A DNA stretch of 16,707 bases, from NCBI GenBank assembly GCA_019247245.1, contig JAFAPF010000198.1, positions 1-16,707 of the forward strand. The letters are read 5' to 3'. Positions 1 to 7,283 of the stretch are shown one piece after another. The translations under genes and the position numbers were made by a program. Each line of letters opens with the position of its first letter. Within the stretch, counting starts at the first letter, position 1. The DNA is from Rubrobacter sp. (lineage in GTDB: Bacteria; Actinomycetota; Rubrobacteria; Rubrobacterales; Rubrobacteraceae). The notes under the pieces were generated by a model. That model was given only the letters and a program-made list of their open reading frames with translations, was not told the DNA's origin and did not search any database.

Positions 1-284
1 AATACCTCGCCGTTGCGATCGTAGACCACACCACGCTGCGCCGGTATCTTGACCGACCGAGTCTGAGTAGCCTGCGCGGTATTAGTGTACTCGTCCCCAG
101 TCAGAACCTGCAGGTACCACAACCGAAAGCCCAAGATCAAGAAAATAATGGAGACGAGTGCGGCGAACCCTACGACCCGAACTTGCATCTTGGCCCTCGT
201 AACCGAGGGCTCGGTTACTTTTTTCTTACCATTCTTCCTGCCAGAGCTTCGCAGGCGTTTGACGTTCACCGGAGACCGGAGCAT
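1..284 (-). CDS. Penicillin-binding protein (class B transpeptidase), N-terminus only
   Basis: The frame is open from the window edge to ATG 284. It encodes a lysine/arginine-rich cytoplasmic tail, one membrane helix (about residues 35-52, VVGFAALVSIIFLILGF), then RLWYLQVL and the RGVVYDRNG motif that begins the periplasmic dimerisation region of class B PBPs (PBP2/MrdA or FtsI). These enzymes cross-link peptidoglycan during elongation or division. The transpeptidase domain lies outside the window, so PBP2 and FtsI cannot be told apart; RLWYLQVLTGDEY leans towards PBP2. The start is uncertain: in-frame GTG at 296 and 299, ATG at 284, and ATG at 188, which has the best ribosome site (GAGGG, 5 bases away) but would drop the basic tail. 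Neither mreC/mreD nor ftsL is recognisable directly upstream. Confidence 0.8.
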   Translation of the reverse strand, partial: MLRSPVNVKRLRSSGRKNGKKKVTEPSVTRAKMQVRVVGFAALVSIIFLILGFRLWYLQVLTGDEYTNTAQATQTRSVKIPAQRGVVYDRNGEV

Positions 285-577
285 GCCCCTAGACACCACC
301 CGAGGTTACGTGTTGATAAATCGTCGGCATCGCCGCTAACCAACCTTCCAGGCTCGAACGAGCACACGTGGAGAAGTTCGGTAGCGTACACGCCTGGAGC
401 GCCAAAACCTCGTTGTCCTCGACCGCATCGTTGGCGTGTATTCGCATCCCTCCCAATATGAATCTCCAAACGCCTCAAGGACCCTACTCTAACGCGATGT
501 ATTGTATCTAAAAAAAGCTCGTCTACTAGTTTAGGCGCTTCTCAAAGCCACTGGAAAGAGCGAAGCCGCCCCCTACT
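285..577. other. Stretch without a supported gene
   Basis: Short frames exist on both strands, but none has family motifs, a credible ribosome site and length together. A minus-strand 70-codon frame and a plus-strand 92-codon frame overlap here and look like chance openings. No tRNA-like cloverleaf was seen. The stretch probably holds the promoter of the penicillin-binding protein gene and the remains of the decayed frame upstream of it. Confidence 0.4.
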
Positions 578-1131
578 CTATACCTTCTCCGCGAAGAGCT
601 TGCGTGCTGCGACGCTCTCTTCATCGAGAAACGTAGCTCTTGCAGGCTTCGGCGGTGTACTTGCCAGGCGGCACATACTCGCTGGATCTCCTCCTGAAGA
701 CAAACTTCAGACGCGGCGGACACGTTCTCGTTCTTCTCAAATAACCTCCCTCTCGTCGAGAATCTCAAACCTCGTTCCTCGCCCGAAAAAAGGGAGAACA
801 TCGACCCTACGCTTACTCTCTCGCCTTGCGCCTCCGTGGCCCCTCTGTTCGGCAAGTACTCTAAGCTCAGGCGCACAAAACTGTTCTGGGCCTGCTCTCG
901 AAGCGGGCCGTATCGGGCGGCGGGTAGAGGCTTGCCTCCTAGCTTGCAGCGACGCCCCGAATGCCAGAGGGGAACAATCTTCTCTGCTAGCGCGGCGTTT
1001 TTGGCTCCCAGAAATGCCTCGACGCCTTAAGTCATTGCCACGAGAGAGTACTCACCACTGTCAGCCACGATGCGCGCCTTTTGGAGGCAGTGTTGGACAG
1101 CGTGATCATCCTTCGCGCACTGCGCTGTTCC
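578..1131 (-). pseudogene. Decayed reading frame of unknown family
   Basis: On the minus strand a coding-like frame begins near 1131 with no start codon and reads through helix-rich sequence (QKARIVADSGEYSLVAMT), an in-frame TAA at 1027-1029, then GVEAFLGAKNAALAEKIVPL. It stays open to about 790. Adding one T to the T6 run at 786-791 moves it into a frame reading FFGRGTRFEILDEREVI, then TGA at 737-739, EERERVRRV, TGA at 707-709, and a last stretch ending LFAEKV and TAG at 578-580. So at least three nonsense codons, one frameshift and a missing start are needed to explain it. I do not recognise the family. The opposite strand is also open (600-1253), but that frame is very rich in Ser, Arg and Leu, as expected of the antisense of coding DNA. 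Alternatively the whole stretch is non-coding and the match to protein-like sequence is chance. Confidence 0.45.
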
Positions 1132-1134
1132 TTA

Positions 1135-1170
1135 CCGTGTCTCTTTTAGCGCACGTTAAAAGAGACACGG
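1135..1170. terminator. Perfect 14-bp inverted repeat, probable bidirectional terminator
   Basis: Arms CCGTGTCTCTTTTA (1135-1148) and TAAAAGAGACACGG (1157-1170) are exact reverse complements around an 8-base loop. The repaired stop codon of the CPBP gene (1146-1148) lies inside the left arm, the usual place for a transcription end. The U/A tract is inside the stem rather than after it, so it is not a textbook intrinsic terminator. Confidence 0.55.
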
Positions 1171-1719
1171 CGGGAACGCTTCCAGAACAAAAGCGTTGCA
1201 GCGCTGTGCAGAACGTGGGCCGTCGTCAGGTCCAAAGGCCCCCCGTGCGCTAAGAGAAAGCCAAAAAAGAAAGCCTGCTCCAACCGAAAGCAGCGTCCAC
1301 ACGAAGAACCGAGGCTCGGGAACAACATGTAGTAGAGCGCCAAAGAGAACCGAAGCGGCTATGAGCCTGAGCTCGGGTTGCAACGCACCCCGGAAAAAGG
1401 TCTCCTCTCCAACGCCGGACAGCACCGAGACCAGTATGAGTTCGCTTTTGCCGACCCTATCTATAAGATGCGGGCCAAGCTCGTCCGAGAGCTTTTTCAC
1501 GACCGGCAAAAAGCGGTATAGACAGAGAGCCAACGCTACCGTACCACAAGCTGTAACCACGCCCACAGAGAAGCCCAAGAACGGCGAACGACCCAGTATG
1601 GAGAGGTGTCGATCCCTGAGCGCACTAATAACGACCCCCGCGAGGAAAAGCGTGCCATAGAAAACGGCCGCCAGCCCTACAAAACGGGGACCCATCAGGT
1701 CACGCGAGGCTGAGGCCAT
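1146..1719 (-). pseudogene. CPBP-family intramembrane protease (Abi-like), one frameshift
   Basis: This is a membrane protein with several hydrophobic helices and the CPBP signatures EETFFRG (EExxxR, about residues 105-110 from ATG 1719) and FGALLH (FxxxH, about 126-131), which form the glutamate/histidine metal site of this Rce1-related family. Members cleave membrane-bound peptides or act in immunity and bacteriocin self-protection; no substrate can be named here. The frame runs off the family after GAGFLFW. Removing one T from the T6 run (A6 at 1263-1268 on the plus strand) restores GFLFGFLLAHGGPLDLTTAHVLHS and a natural C-terminus ending at TAA 1146-1148. The last motif would be HVLHS, with Ser where the family has Asn. 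Starts at TTG 1731, GTG 1725 and ATG 1719 are all possible. A homopolymer sequencing error would give the same picture, so the living gene may be intact. Confidence 0.75.
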
Positions 1720-1729
1720 CTGCACGAAC

Positions 1730-1753
1730 AACTATAGTTCGGTATTGTACCGA
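1730..1753. promoter_or_regulatory. Palindromes in the divergent CPBP / phosphomannomutase gap
   Basis: AACTATAGTT (1730-1739) is a perfect palindrome and abuts TCGGTA-TTG-TACCGA (1739-1753), a perfect 6-bp inverted repeat. Read on the minus strand, TATAGT could be a -10 element for the protease gene with the inverted repeat in its spacer, an arrangement typical of repressor operators. The transcript would then start very close to ATG 1719. This is pattern only; no regulator is recognised. Confidence 0.3.
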
Positions 1754-1826
1754 GGACGCAGAGCCCCACGGGTTCAGCAAAAGACATAGTAACGTCTCGA
1801 AATTACCCGGAGGTACAGGAAAAGCG

Positions 1827-3182
1827 ATGATCAATGAATCAATCTTCAAGGCCTACGATATCCGGGGCATCTTTCCCGACACCTTAAACGAAGATGTGGT
1901 CCAAAAGATCGGATATACGTACGCAAACTACCTCAGGCTTTCGGGCTCCCGCGTGGTCGTCGGGCGCGACATGCGCCTGTCTGGCGAGGCTCTAGAGGAA
2001 GCATTTATCCGGGGTGTGACCGAGGCCGGAGCGGATGTTTTGGACATAGGGCTCGTCTCCACGGATGCCCTTTACTTCGCGGTTGGACACCTCGAAGAAC
2101 CAGGCGGGGCTATGATCACAGCCTCGCATAACCCAAAGGAGTACAATGGCCTGAAGCTGTGCCGCGAGGACGCAATCGCCCTCTCAGGTGAAGAGGGCAT
2201 CTTCCAGATCCGGGACCTTATCTTATCCGGCGAGCTCCCCAAGGCGCACGATTACTCAGGATCCGTCGAAGAAGATGACATAACGGCCGAATACGCCAAA
2301 CATTGTCTAAACTTTATAAACACGGAGGGTCTAAGATCCCTAAAGATAGTCGTGGACGCAGGCAACGGCATGGCAGGCAAGATGCTCCCACCTATCTTTG
2401 AGGGCTTACCCTTCGAGTACGTGCCAATGTACTTCGAGCTTGACGGCTCGTTCCCCAACCATCCGCCAAACCCAATAGAGCCCGAGAACATGGAGGAGCT
2501 CCAACAAAGAGTTATCGCTGAAGGAGCGGACTTCGGTGCTGCTTTCGACGGAGACGCGGACAGGATCTTCGTCGTAGATGAGAAGGGGGTTACGATATCT
2601 GGAGACCTACTTGCCGCCCTAGTCGCCAAGAACGTGCTTGAAAAGGAACCCGGAGCAGCCATCATCTACAGTGCGGTCTGCTCAAGGGCATTGCCGGAGT
2701 TGGTGCGAAGCGAGGGCGGACGTCCGATCCGTACCAAGGCGGGGCACTCGATTATCAAGCCCCAAATGCGCTCGAACAACGCCGCTTTTGGCGGGGAGCA
2801 CTCCGGTCACTTCTACTTTAGGGATAACTACTTCGCGGACTCAGGCATAATCGCCATGCTCACCGTCGCCGAGCTCCTCGGCCGCCAGCAGGACCCCCTC
2901 TCCGAACTACTCGCTCCTATAGACCACTACATCCGCTCCGGTGAGATCAACTCCGAAGTCGAAGACCAGACCACCGCACTAGAAAAGGTAGAAGAACACT
3001 ACGCGAAGCGAGACAGCGCGAAGATAGACCACCTCGACGGCCTCACGGTAGACTTTGGGGACTGGTGGTTCAACCTCAGGCCATCGAATACGGAGCCTCT
3101 CCTCCGGCTGAACATCGAAGCCGGCGATCACGCTACCATGAAACGTGAACGCGATGAGATCCTGAAGCTGGTGCGCGGCTAA
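1827..3182 (+). CDS. manB: Phosphomannomutase / phosphoglucomutase
   Basis: This 451-residue enzyme of the alpha-D-phosphohexomutase superfamily interconverts hexose 6- and 1-phosphates in the cytoplasm, feeding nucleotide sugars for cell-surface glycans. All four active-site loops are visible: TASHNP with the phosphoserine at about S100 (98-103), the metal loop DGDADR (241-246), the sugar loop GEHSGH (323-328) and the phosphate loop RPSNTEP (418-424). Length is normal for bacterial ManB/AlgC-type proteins. The ATG is preceded by GGAGGT at 1809-1814 and a nearer AGGA. It is divergent from the protease and convergent with the BON gene, so probably monocistronic. Mannose versus glucose preference cannot be read from the sequence; the symbol is a family label. 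Confidence 0.93.
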   Translation: MINESIFKAYDIRGIFPDTLNEDVVQKIGYTYANYLRLSGSRVVVGRDMRLSGEALEEAFIRGVTEAGADVLDIGLVSTDALYFAVGHLEEPGGAMITASHNPKEYNGLKLCREDAIALSGEEGIFQIRDLILSGELPKAHDYSGSVEEDDITAEYAKHCLNFINTEGLRSLKIVVDAGNGMAGKMLPPIFEGLPFEYVPMYFELDGSFPNHPPNPIEPENMEELQQRVIAEGADFGAAFDGDADRIFVVDEKGVTISGDLLAALVAKNVLEKEPGAAIIYSAVCSRALPELVRSEGGRPIRTKAGHSIIKPQMRSNNAAFGGEHSGHFYFRDNYFADSGIIAMLTVAELLGRQQDPLSELLAPIDHYIRSGEINSEVEDQTTALEKVEEHYAKRDSAKIDHLDGLTVDFGDWWFNLRPSNTEPLLRLNIEAGDHATMKRERDEILKLVRG

Positions 3183-3246
3183 ACTCGGCGCTTGTCTTTT
3201 GGCGAACTAACGGGATAATGGGACAGGTCCGGCTCCTCCTGGCGGC

Positions 3247-3945
3247 CTAATCGCTCCTGGTTGGGCTCTCTGAATTGACGGTGAGAAGGTTGCGAACCTC
3301 ATGGACGCCGTCGGTGTTCGCAGCGATCTCACCGGCCGCCGCCTTGGCCTCCTCAGAGGGCGCCTCACCTCGGAGCTCCGCTACCCCGTCGTTGACCTCT
3401 ACGTTCACCCGAGGAATCATAAGGGTGCGCGGATCCTCCCCGATGCGGGTCCGAATGCGGTTCTCAACCTCCTCCTGCTGCTCAGGGATGTCCACCCTGC
3501 CAGGATGGTGCTGGCGACCAATGAGAGGTCCTGCGGAAGGGTCGGAATATTCTCGCTCTGCCCCGGTGAGATTCGGATGCTCCAGTCGTTGGGGCTTGGC
3601 AGGATCGGAGACTACTGCCGCAGCAGAGCCGCCTATGGACCCAAGCGGAGAGCCTGTCCCCCAGGTATCGTCGCGCCGGCCAGCTACCTCCCTCTCTCCC
3701 GAACGGGCGACAATAGTACCGATCACGAAGCCTAGGAACGCGAAGGCCCCGTATTTGAGGTAGCGGGTAGTCACAGGTTCTCTAGGGCTCAGGGCTCGCC
3801 TGGCAAGTCTGGCTTCGGCCTTCCCCGCCTTAAGGGCAGCCCTTCCGACACCCTTACCTGCCTTCGCGGCAGCCCTGGCACCAAGCTTACCAGCCCTCCT
3901 ACCCGTCTCCGTCTTCGCGCCTGTCTTGGCAACCCTACCAAACAT
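3247..3945 (-). CDS. Membrane-anchored BON-domain protein
   Basis: Of 232 residues, the first 55 are rich in Ala, Lys, Arg and Gly (repeated KAGK/RAA units, likely cytoplasmic and perhaps nucleic-acid or membrane-surface contacting). One hydrophobic helix follows (about 64-80, YLKYGAFAFLGFVIGTIVA), then a flexible Gly/Pro/Ser linker, and a C-terminal BON domain (about 158-224) with the typical RIRTRI...VNVEVNDGVAELRG...A...TDGVHEVRNLLTV pattern. BON domains bind phospholipid or other envelope ligands in stress and osmotic proteins. An upstream TTG at 3951 is in frame, but ATG 3945 has a strong GGAGG six bases away and was chosen. Precise role unknown. Confidence 0.82.
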   Translation of the reverse strand: MFGRVAKTGAKTETGRRAGKLGARAAAKAGKGVGRAALKAGKAEARLARRALSPREPVTTRYLKYGAFAFLGFVIGTIVARSGEREVAGRRDDTWGTGSPLGSIGGSAAAVVSDPAKPQRLEHPNLTGAEREYSDPSAGPLIGRQHHPGRVDIPEQQEEVENRIRTRIGEDPRTLMIPRVNVEVNDGVAELRGEAPSEEAKAAAGEIAANTDGVHEVRNLLTVNSESPTRSD

Positions 3946-4027
3946 CCTCAACCTCCGTATTCCACAGCTCGCGAGGATTTATTACCCACTATGCGGCGCC
4001 GAAAAACCCTGGCTTCTAGCTGGTGCG

Positions 4028-4879
4028 CTAACATTCGTGGCTACTCGCGTCCTGCGCAGTACGCAGCTTAGGGAGAAGTGTTAGCTTGCGGTAGCGCAGC
4101 CGGCGCTCGTTCAGCGGCTCCTCAAACTCAGCCTCGCGGGCAAGCCTGATCACACCGGCCGCACCGGCCTCGACAAGAGCAGCAAGATCCTCTTTTTCAC
4201 TCAGTGAGAAGCCAGCGGCGTCCAGGCCACGTTTCGTCTCACGCTCGAAAAGCCTTATACGTCGGGCGAAGGAGACGAAGACGCTGCACGGTTCGGGACA
4301 GGGAATCTCACCCTCTCCCCGGTCTATTTCCAAAGTAGTCTCGGGGTCTACGTCCCAGAGGGTTTTTTTCAGGCAGACTGCGTCTTCACAGCAAGCTTTG
4401 GCGGCGTTCTGGACCCCTTCATCCGAGAGGTGTTGGACCCGCTTGTAGATGCCGCTCTGACGTGCGGCGTTCTCGCGGTAGTTGGTTATCCTTAGTTGCC
4501 CCTCGCGGTAGAGGTACCAGTGGACGATTCCCGCCGGGTACAGGTAGTTCATCGCTACCGCAAGCGCTACTGTACCCGACACCCGCAACTCCCAACCCCG
4601 CCGGAGGTTAGGAGAACTCTTGAGCGGCCGGTGCTGCCCCGACTCGGTAAGCCGGGCAATCTCACGCGCGTCCCAGGGCTTATCATAAAACGTCAGGTTC
4701 ACGGCCTCTGCGTCGTCACGATGGCGCAAGCAGTAAGCCCCCGACGCCGATGGACGAATGAGAACCTGGCCGAAGGTTCGTACATCGAGGGCCTCATCTA
4801 CCCATGCAGCAAACGCCACCCGGGAGGCGACCGCGACATTGGTCACTTCGACGGAAGTGTCAGGAGACGTTTCGGACAA
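4028..4879 (-). CDS. DR2241-like iron-sulfur protein partnered with CbiX
   Basis: This 283-residue protein starts at TTG 4879, inside the last codons of the chelatase gene (20-base overlap), so translation is probably coupled. It resembles the non-CbiX part of Deinococcus DR2241, known as a stabilising domain plus a [4Fe-4S]-binding domain. The N-terminal half is mixed alpha/beta. Mid-protein carries Cys 163, 164 and 169, then Cys 194 and 198 (CPEPC), enough ligands for one cluster. The C-terminal part is charged and helical with no cysteine except one in the last residues. In DR2241 this module is fused to the CbiX domains; here it is a separate gene. Inference: it works with the chelatase in sirohaem or cobalt-corrinoid synthesis. 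Family recollection is from memory, so the name is moderately secure while the Cys pattern and the coupling are seen directly. Confidence 0.65.
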   Translation of the reverse strand: MSETSPDTSVEVTNVAVASRVAFAAWVDEALDVRTFGQVLIRPSASGAYCLRHRDDAEAVNLTFYDKPWDAREIARLTESGQHRPLKSSPNLRRGWELRVSGTVALAVAMNYLYPAGIVHWYLYREGQLRITNYRENAARQSGIYKRVQHLSDEGVQNAAKACCEDAVCLKKTLWDVDPETTLEIDRGEGEIPCPEPCSVFVSFARRIRLFERETKRGLDAAGFSLSEKEDLAALVEAGAAGVIRLAREAEFEEPLNERRLRYRKLTLLPKLRTAQDASSHEC

Positions 4880-5636
4880 CTTCTGTCTCTCGAGCGCGAG
4901 ACGCGATCAGGTCCGCCATGGAGGGGTGGGTACCGACCGGCGCGCCGTAGAAGATAGTCTTGTAGCCACTAGGGCTAGGTTTGACGGTTACCTCGCCCGT
5001 GAGAGCCAGGTCTTCGGGTATGGTTTCGCGGGTGTGCCATCCCTCGGCGATAAAGACGGGGATCAAGACAATGTTCTCCGCCTCGATGTTCCCCACGACG
5101 TCCCCGATCCCTGGGTCCTGGTCCAAGAACCCGACCTCTACTATATCGTAGACGTTGCGTCTCTTTATGCGGTCGGCATTGAGGTATATGACCCCGCCTG
5201 AACTCTTGTTCAAGTCGGTACCATGTCCGATCAGGACCAGCCCCCAACGGCCCGGCCGAATCCTCTTGTGGCGGAGCAGGTCCTCTGCCCGCTCCATAAT
5301 TACGTCTGCCATCCCTTCGAACGTTCCCAAAGGCCCCGCATAGCGCACCGTCTTGCCGCCCTTGCAGGTTACGGGACCCGCGAGGTCGAGCTCGCGCGGT
5401 ATTACTTGTTGGGTGAAGTACCCCTCCGAAATGAAGGCCGGCACCACGTAGACGTCCTGTGCCTCGACAGTGTCAAGGACGTGGCGCATGGAAGGCTCCT
5501 CCTTCCAGAAGCACTCGACGACCTCATCATACTCCTCGGCGTATCGCTCCCTGATACGCCTCGCGTGCTCGAATACCGGTAGGCTGGAGTCCCCGCTCAA
5601 GTGAGATCCGTGGCCCACGATAACGAGAGCCTTCAC
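4860..5636 (-). CDS. cbiX: Two-domain CbiX-type sirohydrochlorin chelatase
   Basis: This 258-residue protein consists of two CbiX repeats. Each opens with the metal-binding histidine motif (VGHGS, H9; IGHGT, H138) and continues to the PxFIxEG..x..xIP segment. In the second repeat this holds the expected second histidine (EGWHTRETIP, H201); in the first it reads EGYFTQQVIP, with Phe at that position, so only the C-terminal half keeps both ligands. The family inserts Co2+ or Fe2+ into sirohydrochlorin, giving cobalt-precorrin or sirohaem. The start is GTG 5636 with AGGAG about 11 bases upstream. Because NirB a few kilobases away requires sirohaem, iron chelation is the likelier role, although no cobalamin gene is visible to test that. 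It overlaps the DR2241-like gene. Confidence 0.85.
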   Translation of the reverse strand: MKALVIVGHGSHLSGDSSLPVFEHARRIRERYAEEYDEVVECFWKEEPSMRHVLDTVEAQDVYVVPAFISEGYFTQQVIPRELDLAGPVTCKGGKTVRYAGPLGTFEGMADVIMERAEDLLRHKRIRPGRWGLVLIGHGTDLNKSSGGVIYLNADRIKRRNVYDIVEVGFLDQDPGIGDVVGNIEAENIVLIPVFIAEGWHTRETIPEDLALTGEVTVKPSPSGYKTIFYGAPVGTHPSMADLIASRARETEVVRNVS

Positions 5637-5689
5637 GTTCGGGGTATCTCCTCTGTGGCCGCACTACTCATCGGTCGCATAACATAACG

Positions 5690-5695
5690 ATTTTA
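5690..5695 (-). promoter_or_regulatory. Possible -10 element for the chelatase pair
   Basis: The minus-strand TAAAAT lies in the AT-rich part of the 5637-5845 gap, about 54 bases before the chelatase GTG. No convincing -35 element is paired with it. No cobalamin-riboswitch B12 box was found in this leader. Confidence 0.2.
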
Positions 5696-5845
5696 CCCTA
5701 AAAAGACGTGCGATCCCCTGTAAGAGCTACCTCATCCACAGGTCTCAAGCATCGAGCTACTGCTCCAACGACGCTAGTACTCTCGCCCTGCCGAGGTAAC
5801 GCATGTGCCGGGCGTCAGCCGAAGCCGCCGCGTTCGGGTGGAAAG

Positions 5846-6739
5846 CTATCGTCCTGGTGCTGGACGGACACGATGGTTCAGGAACCTTACGCCATACTCG
5901 AGGGATATGAGAAAGGCCGCGGCTACGATAGGAGTTTCGGTTGCCGTGGGTTTTAGGCGGGTGTCGGAACGCAAGAGACCATCGAAGTTTGCAATGGCTT
6001 GTAAGCCACGACGGGAGTACACACCACCGGTCTTTATAACGCCGTGCGCCATACGCGAAACGTCCTCTGCTTCCTTGCGGCCAACCCTGCTCACCACGTC
6101 GAGATCCGGGACCTCCGAGAGAACCTCCAGGTACGCCTGCACGAGCGCGGGTCGGGTCGCCTCGATACGGACGAGGGCGCAGTACAGTGAGGGACGAGCA
6201 AGATCCCGGGTGATTTCGAAGTCACGAGCGTACTCGCGAGCTATCGGGTCCCGGTCAGCGGCGAAGCGCATCGCATCCCGGAGCGTTGCATCCCGCCCCG
6301 ACCCCAAGGTAACATCGAGCGACCCAGCGAGTGCCTGGGAGTAGCCAGGCCAGGTCACCTCAAGGGCCTGGGTGAAGAGGCGAGCATCCTCGCGCGAGAG
6401 CCCGGCTAACACCTTCCCCAAACGTTCACCGAGTAGCGCCGCACACGCCAGCGGCGCCAGGTACCCCGCCGCCCTCAAGTCCGCGTACCCGGCGACGGAG
6501 CGAGAGCCTAGGATGGCCTCTAAGACAGTACCTCCCACCCGGCGGCTCGCGGCTTCAGAGGCAGACGCTGCCAGAGCGGGGATGCCGAGGAGGCGTGTCT
6601 CATGGGCAACCATCCCATCCGAGTAGCGAGAGTTAACCCCTGGCATCGGCGCGCTATAACCTAGAAACAGAGCGCTCGCTACTGCAGAGGCGACCTCCGG
6701 CGGCGAGATGGCCGGCTTATGAGCACTTCCCTCCGTCAT
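5846..6739 (-). CDS. CitG/MdcB-like triphosphoribosyl-dephospho-CoA synthase family protein
   Basis: This 297-residue helical protein matches the COG1767 pattern: an N-terminal segment SAPMPGVNSRYSD (family PKPGnV...), DRDPIAREYARDFE (162-175), PDLDVVSRVGRKEAEDVS (211-228), NFDGLLR (251-257) and a C-terminal TETPIVAAAFLISLEYG equivalent to the PGttADL-AA-lFL segment. Characterised members build the prosthetic group of citrate or malonate lyase from ATP and dephospho-CoA. No lyase gene is nearby, and the PKPGN lysine is Met here, so another substrate is possible, as in archaeal homologues. ATG 6739 lies 22 bases after the repaired stop of the broken peroxiredoxin gene on the same strand, suggesting a former operon. 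No good ribosome site precedes the ATG. Confidence 0.68.
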   Translation of the reverse strand: MTEGSAHKPAISPPEVASAVASALFLGYSAPMPGVNSRYSDGMVAHETRLLGIPALAASASEAASRRVGGTVLEAILGSRSVAGYADLRAAGYLAPLACAALLGERLGKVLAGLSREDARLFTQALEVTWPGYSQALAGSLDVTLGSGRDATLRDAMRFAADRDPIAREYARDFEITRDLARPSLYCALVRIEATRPALVQAYLEVLSEVPDLDVVSRVGRKEAEDVSRMAHGVIKTGGVYSRRGLQAIANFDGLLRSDTRLKPTATETPIVAAAFLISLEYGVRFLNHRVRPAPGR

Positions 6740-6761
6740 CCGGCAGCGTTCAAGGAGCTTG

Positions 6762-7217
6762 CTAGAGCGCCTTCTCTAGATCTTCGAGGAATTTGCACCC
6801 CTGGCTGGTCGCTGGAGGAGTCCTCGACCTTCTTGGCCCGCACTATCCCCTCTCTGTCTACGACGAAGTACGCTCGCTGGGAGAAGCCTCCCTTGTGTTT
6901 TACACCGTACTCCTCGACGACAGCACGCTGGAAGTCCGAGAGCAAGGGGAATTCGATGCCTCTCTCTTCAGCCCACGTCCTGGTCACACAGGGCATGTCT
7001 ACGCTTATCCCCATGATTTTCGCGCCCTTCTCTTCGAACCGTCCGATCTCCTATTGCGGGTGGCCCATCTGGTCCGTGCACACGCTCGACCAGTCCCCGG
7101 GTAGAAGAACAAAACGACCGGCCCCTCCCGCCTCGCGCTGTGGAGCGTCACCTCGTTGTCCTAACTATCCGCCGGTAGTGTGAAATCTGGGGCTTTCTGC
7201 CCTACCTTCAGAGCCAT
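6762..7217 (-). pseudogene. Peroxiredoxin (AhpC/TSA family), disrupted
   Basis: Pieced across frames, the protein starts MALKVGQKAPDFTLPADS at ATG 7217 (GGAGGAGG just upstream). It continues through FFYPGDWSSVCTDQMG with the peroxidatic cysteine, GISVDMPCVTRTWAEERGI, FPLLSDF and AYFVVDREGIVRAKKVED, and ends CKFLEDLEKAL with TAG at 6762-6764. This is a thiol peroxidase of normal length. Four lesions break it: TAG at 7161-7163, a missing G in the C4/G4 run at 7095-7098, TAG at 7051-7053, and an extra G in the run at 6798-6801. The two frameshifts cancel, so the final frame equals the first. Unless TAG is read as an amino acid and both frameshifts are sequencing errors, no full protein can be made. 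Confidence 0.85.
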
Positions 7218-7283
7218 GCAAGCCTCCTCCGTGCTCCTCTGTTTCCAATATTCTATCCCTTCTCAACGCCCTGACGGGTAGAA

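Noticed and set aside
340..360. tRNA T-loop-like string (ggctcgaacgagc)
   Set aside because: No matching acceptor, D or anticodon stems around it.
526..876. Minus-strand 116-codon frame read as an intact gene
   Set aside because: It shares its frame with the decayed gene upstream, and the coding-like pattern shifts frame after the T6 run; I treat it as part of the relic.
600..1253. Plus-strand 217-codon open frame
   Set aside because: Composition is typical of the antisense of a coding strand (Ser/Arg/Leu/Pro rich), it runs across the hairpin and into the protease gene, and it has no motif.
5637..5845. Cobalamin riboswitch ahead of cbiX
   Set aside because: No B12-box-like sequence or expected paired stems found on the minus strand.
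6736..7014. 92-residue peroxiredoxin-like ORF taken as a complete gene
   Set aside because: It lacks the N-terminal thioredoxin-fold part and the peroxidatic Cys, and its last residues are out of frame with the family; it is the middle of the broken gene.
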